Source of the DNA: Burkholderia contaminans
Lineage (GTDB): Bacteria > Pseudomonadota > Gammaproteobacteria > Burkholderiales > Burkholderiaceae
Reading direction: 5' to 3'
Length of the DNA stretch: 64,000 nucleotides
Assembly (NCBI RefSeq): GCF_029633825.1
Contig: NZ_CP090640.1
Coordinates: 2,108,001-2,172,000 of the forward strand
Position numbers and translations under genes: made by a program. Below, piece by piece: positions 57,501 through 64,000 of this stretch. How positions within the stretch are numbered: the stretch's first letter is position 1; every line of letters starts with the position of its first letter. Under the pieces are notes generated by a model. That model worked only from the letters and a program-made list of their open reading frames with translations, ran no database searches and was not told the origin of the DNA.

Positions 57501-59213
57501 ATGTCCGACCTGCAAACCTCTACCCCGAATACTGAATCTTTCGCGGCTCTGTTCGAAGAGTCGCTGACCCGCCAAGACATGCGCGCCGGCGAAGTGATTT
57601 CCGCCGAAGTCGTGCGCGTCGACCACAACTTCGTGGTCGTCAATGCAGGCCTGAAGTCCGAGGCTTACATTCCGATCGAGGAATTCCTGAACGATCAGGG
57701 CGAGGTTGAGGTGCAGTCGGGCGATTTCGTGTCCGTCGCAATCGACGCACTCGAAAACGGCTACGGCGACACGATCCTGTCGCGCGACAAGGCGAAGCGC
57801 CTTGCATCGTGGCTGTCGCTGGAAAAGGCGCTCGACAACAACGAGCTCGTCACCGGCACGATCACCGGCAAGGTGAAGGGCGGCATGACCGTGATGGTCA
57901 ACGGCATCCGCGCGTTCCTGCCGGGTTCGCTGGTCGACACGCGTCCGGTCAAGGACACGACCCCGTACGAAGGCAAGACGCTCGAGTTCCGCGTGATCAA
58001 GCTCGATCGCAAGCGTAACAACGTCGTGCTGTCGCGTCGTGCAGTGATCGAAGCAACCCAAGGCGAAGAGCGCGCGAAGCTGCTCGAGACGCTGAAGGAA
58101 GGCGCGATCGTCAACGGCGTGGTCAAGAACATCACCGACTACGGCGCGTTCGTCGACCTCGGCGGCATCGACGGCCTGCTGCACATCACCGACATCGCAT
58201 GGCGTCGTGTGCGTCACCCGAGCGAAGTCCTGTCGGTTGGCCAGGAAGTCACCGCGAAGATCCTCAAGTTCGACCAGGAGAAGAACCGCGTCTCGCTGGG
58301 CATCAAGCAACTGGGCGACGATCCGTGGGAAGGCATCTCGCGCCGTTACCCGTCGGGCACGCGCCTGTTCGGCAAGGTCACGAACATCACCGACTACGGC
58401 GCATTCGTCGAAGTGGAATCGGGCATCGAAGGCCTCGTCCACGTGTCGGAAATGGACTGGACCAACAAGAACGTTGCTCCGTCGAAGGTTGTCCAGCTGG
58501 GCGACGAAGTCGAAGTCATGGTCCTCGAGATCGACGAAGACCGCCGTCGTATCAGCCTCGGCATGAAGCAGTGCAAGCCGAATCCGTGGGATGACTTCAG
58601 CCGCAACTTCAAGAAGGGCGACAAGATCACGGGCGCAATCAAGTCGATCACCGACTTCGGCGTGTTCATCGGTCTGCCGGGCGGCATCGACGGCCTGGTC
58701 CACCTGTCGGACCTGTCGTGGAGCGAAGCTGGCGAAGAGGCTGTTCGCAAGTACAAGAAGGGCGACGAAGTCGAAGCAATCGTGCTCGGTATCGACGTCG
58801 AGAAGGAACGTATTTCGCTCGGCATCAAGCAGCTCGAAGGCGATCCGTTCAGCAACTACGTTGCAATGAACGACAAGGGCTCGATCGTCGACGGCGTCGT
58901 GAAGACGGTCGATGCGAAGGGTGCGGTCGTTACGCTGACGGGCGACATCGAAGGCTACCTGCGTGCATCGGAAATCTCGCAGGATCGCGTCGAAGACGCA
59001 CGCAACGTGCTGAAGGAAGGCGACAAGGTCAACGCGATGGTGATCAACATCGATCGCAAGTCGCGCGGCATCAACCTGTCGATCAAGGCGAAGGATTCGG
59101 CCGAACAACAGGAAGCGATCCGCGGCCTGCAGTCGGACTCCAGCGCTGCTGCGACCGGTACGACCAACCTCGGCGCGCTGCTGAAGGCGAAGCTCGACGG
59201 CCAGAACCAGTAA
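57501..59213 (+). CDS. rpsA: 30S ribosomal protein S1
   Basis: A 570-residue protein with six S1 RNA-binding domains that recruits mRNA to the 30S subunit. Repeated motifs include [55 protein letters not shown] and [20 protein letters not shown]. The start ATG 57501 ([10 protein letters not shown]) has no Shine-Dalgarno sequence: the preceding bases are T-rich (CAGATTTTT). That is usual for rpsA, whose leader is folded and recognised directly by the ribosome and repressed by free S1. An alternative in-frame ATG is at 57483. A 140-base leader follows cmk. Confidence 0.96.
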   Translation: MSDLQTSTPNTESFAALFEESLTRQDMRAGEVISAEVVRVDHNFVVVNAGLKSEAYIPIEEFLNDQGEVEVQSGDFVSVAIDALENGYGDTILSRDKAKRLASWLSLEKALDNNELVTGTITGKVKGGMTVMVNGIRAFLPGSLVDTRPVKDTTPYEGKTLEFRVIKLDRKRNNVVLSRRAVIEATQGEERAKLLETLKEGAIVNGVVKNITDYGAFVDLGGIDGLLHITDIAWRRVRHPSEVLSVGQEVTAKILKFDQEKNRVSLGIKQLGDDPWEGISRRYPSGTRLFGKVTNITDYGAFVEVESGIEGLVHVSEMDWTNKNVAPSKVVQLGDEVEVMVLEIDEDRRRISLGMKQCKPNPWDDFSRNFKKGDKITGAIKSITDFGVFIGLPGGIDGLVHLSDLSWSEAGEEAVRKYKKGDEVEAIVLGIDVEKERISLGIKQLEGDPFSNYVAMNDKGSIVDGVVKTVDAKGAVVTLTGDIEGYLRASEISQDRVEDARNVLKEGDKVNAMVINIDRKSRGINLSIKAKDSAEQQEAIRGLQSDSSAAATGTTNLGALLKAKLDGQNQ

Positions 59214-59235
59214 GCCTCACGAGGTCTGCTGAAGT

Positions 59236-59559
59236 ATGACCAAATCCGAGTTGGTCGCGCAGCTGGCATCGCGATTTCCGCAACTTGTCCTCAAGGATGC
59301 GGATTTCGCGGTGAAAACGATGCTCGATGCGATGTCCGACGCCCTGGCGAAAGGGCATCGCATTGAAATTCGGGGTTTCGGCAGCTTTGGCCTCAACCGT
59401 CGCCCGGCGCGCGTCGGACGCAACCCGAAGTCAGGAGAGAAAGTGCAGGTGCCCGAGAAGTTCGTGCCGCACTTCAAGCCTGGCAAGGAATTGCGCGAAC
59501 GCGTCGACGGCCGCGCCGGTGAACCGCTGAAGGCTGATGATCCGGACGACGAGCGTTAA
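59236..59559 (+). CDS. ihfB: Integration host factor, beta subunit
   Basis: A 107-residue DNA-bending protein of the HU/IHF family: [38 protein letters not shown] with the DNA-binding arm and intercalating Pro in [15 protein letters not shown]. An acidic tail of about 12 residues is typical for beta-proteobacteria. It lies 22 bases after rpsA, the conserved arrangement, and ends at a terminator. Confidence 0.97.
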   Translation: MTKSELVAQLASRFPQLVLKDADFAVKTMLDAMSDALAKGHRIEIRGFGSFGLNRRPARVGRNPKSGEKVQVPEKFVPHFKPGKELRERVDGRAGEPLKADDPDDER

Positions 59560-59605
59560 GCGTCATCCGGTTTGCCCGGAACCCATCCGGCGAAGGCTGA
59601 AAAGA

Positions 59606-59631
59606 AAAGCGCCCCTTGCGGGCGCTTTTTT
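59606..59631 (+). terminator. Terminator of ihfB
   Basis: GCGCCC-CTTGC-GGGCGC followed by TTTTTT, preceded by AAAA. Confidence 0.9.
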
Positions 59632-59769
59632 CATTTCCGGCGATCGCCGCGCGACGGATGCGCGCAGGATCTGCGCAGCCGCGGAAACGCATCCTTTACA
59701 ATACGGGTCGATTCGGCGCGACGAAGGGGAGTCGCGCGCCGCGGCAAACCTCAACAAAGAGAGGGCTTC

Positions 59770-60063
59770 ATGAAGTTTATCGTCTGGCTGATCCGGGTAT
59801 TGGTGTTCGTACTGCTGCTGGTGCTTGCGCTGGCCAATACGCAAACCGCGACGCTGAATTTCGTTGCCGGCTATTCATGGCAAGCGCCGCTGATCCTGAT
59901 CGGCCTGGCGTTCTTCGCCGTGGGGCTGCTGGCCGGCTTGCTGTCCGCGCTGCCTTCGATCTTCCGCCTGCGTCTCGAGAACGGGCGCCTGAAGCGCGAT
60001 CTGCGTGCGGCGCGCGAAACGCCGGCCGTCATCGACCAGCCGCCGATGCCGCCCGTCATTTAA
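59770..60063 (+). CDS. lapA: Lipopolysaccharide assembly protein A (LapA, DUF1049)
   Basis: A 97-residue inner-membrane protein with two helices (VWLIRVLVFVLLLVLALANT and PLILIGLAFFAVGLLAGLLS) and a short cytosolic tail (RLRLENGRLKRDLRAARET). LapA works with LapB to coordinate LPS synthesis and LpxC turnover. The NTQTATLNF segment is typical. ATG 59770 (MKFIVW) after AGAGAGGGCTTC. Next to lapB, 53 bases apart. Confidence 0.9.
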   Translation: MKFIVWLIRVLVFVLLLVLALANTQTATLNFVAGYSWQAPLILIGLAFFAVGLLAGLLSALPSIFRLRLENGRLKRDLRAARETPAVIDQPPMPPVI

Positions 60064-60116
60064 CACGGACGCCGCGCGATCATCGCGCGGTTTTCGTCTC
60101 TGCTTCGATATTTCGC

Positions 60117-61289
60117 ATGGATCTGGATTTCTGGTGGTTGCTCGCGATTCCGGTCGCGTTCGCGCTTGGTTGGGCGGCGTCTCGCTACGACCTGAAGAAT
60201 CTCCTGTCGGAGAGTGCCAACCTGCCGCGATCGTATTTTCGCGGCCTGAATTTTCTGTTGAACGAACAACCCGACAAGGCGATCGATGCGTTCATCGAGG
60301 TCGCCAAGCTCGATCCCGAGACGGTCGAGCTGCACTTCGCGCTCGGCAACCTGTTTCGCCGCCGGGGCGAGACCGATCGCGCGATCCGCGTGCACCAGAA
60401 CCTGCTGAGCCGCACGGACCTGCCGGTCAACGAGCGCGATCACGCGCTGTACGAGCTTGGCCAGGACTTCCTGAAGGCCGGGTTGCTGGATCGTGCCGAA
60501 GAGGCGTTTCACAAGCTCGCCGACGGCGATTACGCGCTCGGTGCGCAGCGGGCGCTGCTGACGATCTACGAGATCGAGAAGGACTGGAACAAATCGATCG
60601 ATACGGCGAAGCGCATCGAGTCGATGAGCGACAAGCCGCTCGGCGTCGAAATTGCCCAGTTCCACTGCGAACTCGCTCAGGACGCGCTGCAGCGCAAGAA
60701 CGCGATAGCGGCCGCCGAACAACTGCGCCTGGCGCTGACCGTGAACCCGCAGAACGTTCGCGCGACGGTGCTGTCCGGCGACGCGGCGGAAGCCGAGGGC
60801 AACCACGCGGCCGCGATCGAGTACTGGAAGCGCGTCGAAGCGCAGAATCCTGCGTATCTGCCGCTCGTCGCCGACAAGCTGATGAAGGCGTATGTCGCGC
60901 TCGGCAAGAATGTCGAAGGCGCCGAGCTGCTGATGGGGTATATCGACCGCTATCCGTCGAACGACCTGCTCGACATCGCGTACCAGCACATTGCGGGGTT
61001 GCGTGGCCAGGACGCGGCGCACACGCTCGCGCGCACGCAGATGGAGAAGTCGCCGAACCTGTCGGGGATGCTGCATCTGCTCGACGCGCAAATTGCGGCG
61101 GCCGACGAACCGCGTCGTAAGGAACTTGAAATGATGCGTGCGCTGATCAAGCAGCGCACGAAGAATCTGCCGCGGTATACGTGCCAGAATTGCGGTTTCC
61201 GGGCACGGCTCTTCTATTGGCAGTGCCCAGGATGCAGCGGCTGGGAAACCTATGCGCCGCGCCGCGTCGAACCTGCGATGCCGGGCTGA
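60117..61289 (+). CDS. lapB: Lipopolysaccharide assembly protein B (LapB/YciM)
   Basis: A 390-residue protein: an N-terminal membrane anchor (DFWWLLAIPVAFALGWAASR), nine or so TPR units facing the cytosol (for example VELHFALGNLFRRRGETDRA), and a C-terminal rubredoxin-type metal knuckle with CQNCGF and CPGCSGW (about 359-376). LapB promotes FtsH degradation of LpxC and so limits LPS synthesis. ATG 60117. Followed by ugd after a 90-base gap containing a GC-rich hairpin without a T tract. Confidence 0.95.
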   Translation: MDLDFWWLLAIPVAFALGWAASRYDLKNLLSESANLPRSYFRGLNFLLNEQPDKAIDAFIEVAKLDPETVELHFALGNLFRRRGETDRAIRVHQNLLSRTDLPVNERDHALYELGQDFLKAGLLDRAEEAFHKLADGDYALGAQRALLTIYEIEKDWNKSIDTAKRIESMSDKPLGVEIAQFHCELAQDALQRKNAIAAAEQLRLALTVNPQNVRATVLSGDAAEAEGNHAAAIEYWKRVEAQNPAYLPLVADKLMKAYVALGKNVEGAELLMGYIDRYPSNDLLDIAYQHIAGLRGQDAAHTLARTQMEKSPNLSGMLHLLDAQIAAADEPRRKELEMMRALIKQRTKNLPRYTCQNCGFRARLFYWQCPGCSGWETYAPRRVEPAMPG

Positions 61290-61379
61290 TCCCGGCACGC
61301 GGAGCCAACGCGCTGCGGTTGCCGCCGGGCTCGTCCCGGCGGCCAAGTTAGTCAATTACCGGGAAGTACCGGAACATCT

Positions 61380-62780
61380 ATGAAAATCACCATCATCGGC
61401 ACCGGCTATGTCGGTCTCGTCACGGGCGCCTGCCTCGCGGAGATCGGTCACGACGTCTTCTGTCTCGACGTCGATCAGCGCAAGATCGACATCCTGAACA
61501 ACGGCGGGATGCCGATTCACGAACCGGGGCTGCTGGACATCATCGCGCGCAACCGCGCGGCGGGGCGCCTGCGCTTCTCGACCGATATCGAGGCGAGCGT
61601 CGCGCACGGCGAGATCCAGTTCATCGCCGTCGGCACGCCGCCCGACGAGGACGGCTCGGCCGACCTGCAGTATGTGCTCGAAGCCGCACGCAACATCGGC
61701 CGCCACATGACGAGCTTCAAGGTGATCGTCGACAAGTCGACCGTGCCGGTCGGCACCGCGCAGCGCGTGCGCGGCGTGGTCGACGAGGCGCTTGCCGCCC
61801 GCGGTCTGGCAGGCAGCGTCGCGCATCGCTTCTCGGTCGTGTCGAATCCGGAGTTCCTGAAGGAAGGCGCCGCGGTCGAAGACTTCATGCGTCCGGACCG
61901 GATCATCATCGGCGTCGACGGCGACGAGACGGGCACGATCGCGCGCGAGAAGATGAAGAAGCTTTACGCGCCGTTCAATCGCAACCACGAGCGCACGATC
62001 TACATGGACGTGCGTTCGGCCGAATTCGCGAAATACGCGGCGAACGCGATGCTCGCAACGCGCATCTCGTTCATGAACGAGATGTCGAATCTGGCCGACA
62101 AGGTCGGCGCCGACATCGAGGCCGTGCGCCGCGGGATCGGCTCCGATCCGCGCATCGGCTACCACTTCCTGTACGCCGGCGTCGGCTACGGCGGCTCGTG
62201 CTTCCCGAAGGACGTTCAGGCGCTGATTCGCACGGCCGGTGAGAATGGCCAGCCGCTGCGCATCCTGGAGGCCGTCGAGGCGGCCAACCATGCGCAGAAG
62301 GACGTGCTGATCAGCAAGATCGAGCAGCGCTTCGGCGCCGACCTGACCGGTCGCGAGTTCGCGGTCTGGGGCCTGGCGTTCAAGCCGAACACCGACGACA
62401 TGCGCGAGGCGCCGAGCCGCCGCCTGATCGCCGCGCTGCTCGAACGCGGCGCGACCGTACGTGCGTACGATCCGGTCGCGGTCGACGAGGCGCGGCGCGT
62501 GTTTGCGCTCGATTTCGGCGCCGATGCGGACGCGCTGGCGCGGCTGCATCTCGTCGAGACGCAGGACATCGCCGTGACGGGCGCGGACGCGCTCGTGATC
62601 GTGACCGAGTGGAAGGAGTTCAGGAGCCCCGACTTCACGCGCCTGAAGGCCGAACTGAAGGCGCCGGTGATCTTCGACGGTCGCAACCTCTATGAGCCGG
62701 ATGCGATGGCCGAACTGGGCATCGACTACTACGCGATCGGCCGGCCGTATGTCGATCCCCAGTCGTCTACCCGTGGCTGA
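61380..62780 (+). CDS. ugd: UDP-glucose 6-dehydrogenase
   Basis: A 466-residue NAD enzyme that makes UDP-glucuronate, precursor of L-Ara4N and exopolysaccharides. The Rossmann motif [20 protein letters not shown] opens the protein, [20 protein letters not shown] follows, and the catalytic Cys is in [12 protein letters not shown] (near residue 270). [17 protein letters not shown] starts the C-terminal domain. ATG 61380 (MKITIIG). In Burkholderia Ara4N is needed for viability, which may make this gene important. Confidence 0.96.
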   Translation: MKITIIGTGYVGLVTGACLAEIGHDVFCLDVDQRKIDILNNGGMPIHEPGLLDIIARNRAAGRLRFSTDIEASVAHGEIQFIAVGTPPDEDGSADLQYVLEAARNIGRHMTSFKVIVDKSTVPVGTAQRVRGVVDEALAARGLAGSVAHRFSVVSNPEFLKEGAAVEDFMRPDRIIIGVDGDETGTIAREKMKKLYAPFNRNHERTIYMDVRSAEFAKYAANAMLATRISFMNEMSNLADKVGADIEAVRRGIGSDPRIGYHFLYAGVGYGGSCFPKDVQALIRTAGENGQPLRILEAVEAANHAQKDVLISKIEQRFGADLTGREFAVWGLAFKPNTDDMREAPSRRLIAALLERGATVRAYDPVAVDEARRVFALDFGADADALARLHLVETQDIAVTGADALVIVTEWKEFRSPDFTRLKAELKAPVIFDGRNLYEPDAMAELGIDYYAIGRPYVDPQSSTRG

Positions 62781-62787
62781 CCACACG

Positions 62788-63738
62788 ATGAATACTCTCC
62801 GCGAAGTCGTTCCGGTGCCGCGCGAGCAGCTCGCGCGCTCGCGCGTGCTTGTCGTCGGCGACGTGATGCTCGACCGTTACTGGTTCGGCAACGTCGATCG
62901 CATTTCGCCTGAGGCGCCGGTGCCGGTCGTGCATGTGCAGCGTCAGGAAGAGCGCCTCGGCGGTGCGGCCAACGTTGCGCGCAACGCCGTGACGCTCGGC
63001 GGCCAGGCCGGATTGCTGTGCGTCGTCGGTTGCGACGAACCCGGCGAGCGGATCGTCGAGCTGCTCGGCAGCAGCGGCGTGACGCCGCATCTCGAGCGCG
63101 ACCCGGCGCTGCCGACCACGATCAAGCTGCGCGTGCTCGCGCGCCAGCAGCAACTGCTGCGCGTCGACTTCGAGGCCATGCCGACGCACGAGGTGCTGCT
63201 CGCGGGGCTTGCGCGCTTCGATGCGCTGCTGCCGCAGCACGACGTCGTGCTGATGTCGGATTACGCGAAAGGCGGCCTGACGCACGTCACGACGATGATC
63301 GAGAAGGCGCGTGCGGCCGGCAAGTCCGTCCTCGTCGACCCGAAAGGCGACGACTGGGCACGCTATCGCGGCGCGTCGCTGATCACGCCGAATCGTGCGG
63401 AACTGCGCGAAGTGGTCGGGCAGTGGAAGTCGGAAGACGATCTGCGCGCGCGCGTCGCGAAGCTGCGTGCGGAGCTCGGCATCGACGCGCTGCTGCTCAC
63501 GCGTTCGGAAGAAGGGATGACGCTGTTTTCCGCCACCGGCGAACTGCACGCGCCGGCGCTCGCGCGCGAGGTGTTCGACGTGTCGGGCGCGGGCGATACC
63601 GTGATTGCAACGGTCGCGACGATGCTCGGCGCGGGCGTGCCGCTCGTCGACGCCGTCGTGCTCGCGAATCGCGCGGCAGGCATCGTGGTCGGCAAGCTCG
63701 GCACGGCCACGGTGGATTACGACGAACTGTTTCACTGA
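62788..63738 (+). CDS. hldA: D-glycero-beta-D-manno-heptose-7-phosphate kinase
   Basis: A 316-residue PfkB/ribokinase-fold sugar kinase of the LPS heptose pathway (first domain of E. coli HldE, here a separate protein). VLVVGDVMLDRYWFGNVDRI, RLGGAANVARNAVTLGG and the ATP/anion motif VFDVSGAGDTVIATVATML are intact. The start is ATG 62788 (MNTLREVVP); an in-frame GTG at 62773 overlapping the ugd stop is also possible. Neither has a clear ribosome-binding site, so coupling with ugd is likely. Confidence 0.95.
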   Translation: MNTLREVVPVPREQLARSRVLVVGDVMLDRYWFGNVDRISPEAPVPVVHVQRQEERLGGAANVARNAVTLGGQAGLLCVVGCDEPGERIVELLGSSGVTPHLERDPALPTTIKLRVLARQQQLLRVDFEAMPTHEVLLAGLARFDALLPQHDVVLMSDYAKGGLTHVTTMIEKARAAGKSVLVDPKGDDWARYRGASLITPNRAELREVVGQWKSEDDLRARVAKLRAELGIDALLLTRSEEGMTLFSATGELHAPALAREVFDVSGAGDTVIATVATMLGAGVPLVDAVVLANRAAGIVVGKLGTATVDYDELFH

Positions 63739-63801
63739 GCGCATGCGGTGGCGCGACGAGCGCGCCGCACGCATGGCTCGCACTTTTCAGGCAGGACGAT
63801 C

Positions 63802-64000
63802 ATGACCCTCATCGTCACCGGCGCAGCCGGTTTTATCGGCGCGAACATCGTCAAGGCGCTCAACGAGCGCGGCGAAACGCGCATCATCGCGGTCGACAAC
63901 CTGACGCGCGCGGACAAGTTCCGGAATCTCGTCGATTGCGAGATCGACGACTATCTGGACAAGACGGAATTCGTCGAACGTTTCGCCCGCGGCGATTTCG
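63802..64000 (+). CDS. hldD: ADP-glyceromanno-heptose 6-epimerase, N-terminal part (cut by window edge)
   Basis: The first 66 codons of an SDR epimerase: [20 protein letters not shown] with the NAD motif, then [20 protein letters not shown] and DLVDC-like [13 protein letters not shown], typical of HldD (RfaD). It converts ADP-D-glycero- to ADP-L-glycero-manno-heptose for the LPS inner core. ATG 63802 follows AGGACGATC. It follows hldA in the heptose pathway order. Confidence 0.94.

Noticed and set aside
56586..59108. An 840-codon minus-strand frame opposite cmk and rpsA
   Set aside because: Spans two genes with clear families on the other strand; composition is typical of antisense frames.
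61320..61343. Hairpin GCCGCCGGG...CCCGGCGGC as a terminator after lapB
   Set aside because: No T tract on either strand; could only be a processing or read-through structure.

Overview
This is a GC-rich bacterial chromosome segment (roughly two thirds G+C by eye) whose gene content and order match chromosome 1 of a Burkholderia, most likely of the B. cepacia group. Indicators are the rph | yicC-gmk-rpoZ-spoT block, serC-pheA-tyrA-aroA-cmk-rpsA-ihfB-lapA-lapB-ugd-hldA-hldD, divergent ompA and gyrA, an fdsGBAD formate dehydrogenase with a divergent regulator, an ssrA tag ending ANDDTFALAA, and Burkholderia-type small secreted families (DUF4148, DUF2968, DUF2059, DUF4136). The species assignment is inference. 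The window is almost entirely housekeeping and metabolic DNA; I see no prophage, integrase, complete insertion sequence or CRISPR array.

Layout. 1-5800: rph start, YicC nuclease, guanylate kinase, RNA polymerase omega, a long RelA/SpoT enzyme, three tandem tRNA-Arg(ACG) genes and greB. 5800-9700: a porin, a strong candidate small RNA (7428-7512) divergent from it, a small hypothetical gene, a cold-shock protein with a structured leader, and an exonuclease fused to a GIY-YIG nuclease. 9700-12250: secreted chorismate mutase, a tiny ORF behind a Fur-box-like core, a block of gene relics (DUF2946, TonB-dependent receptor, sialidase-like, thioredoxin-like tail), and a GlsB-family membrane protein. 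12500-15670: flavoprotein hydroxylase with a small partner, a LuxR-type regulator and tRNA-Thr(CGT). 15870-21600: fbp, pepN, a DUF4136 lipoprotein and a GDT1-type manganese exporter with a yybP-ykoY manganese riboswitch. 21700-25500: purine salvage and catabolism (guaD, adenine/adenosine deaminase, xdhC) without xdhAB beside it. 26100-37500: dsbB, a GntR-amidase operon with its promoter inside a palindrome, an amidotransferase, DUF2968, an MFS carboxylate transporter, a TPR-glycosyltransferase and a second flavoprotein hydroxylase. 37500-44030: NAD-linked molybdenum formate dehydrogenase operon and its regulator. 44100-48050: small secreted proteins, tmRNA, gph, ubiG, ompA. 48580-64000: gyrA, DUF2059, then the long aromatic amino acid, cmk, rpsA and envelope block ending inside hldD.

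The observation I rate highest is the candidate sRNA next to the porin gene. It has a TATACT -10 element, two hairpins and a nine-T terminator, and the single-stranded linker between the hairpins carries TCTCCAAAC. That 9-mer is perfectly complementary to the Shine-Dalgarno region of the divergent porin mRNA, which is the layout expected of a porin-silencing sRNA. Other points of interest are the riboswitch with a possible anti-Shine-Dalgarno pairing, the chimeric relic of a TonB receptor cluster, the GntR operator lying exactly between -35 and -10, and three operons that lack a usual member (xdhAB, fdsC, hisC).
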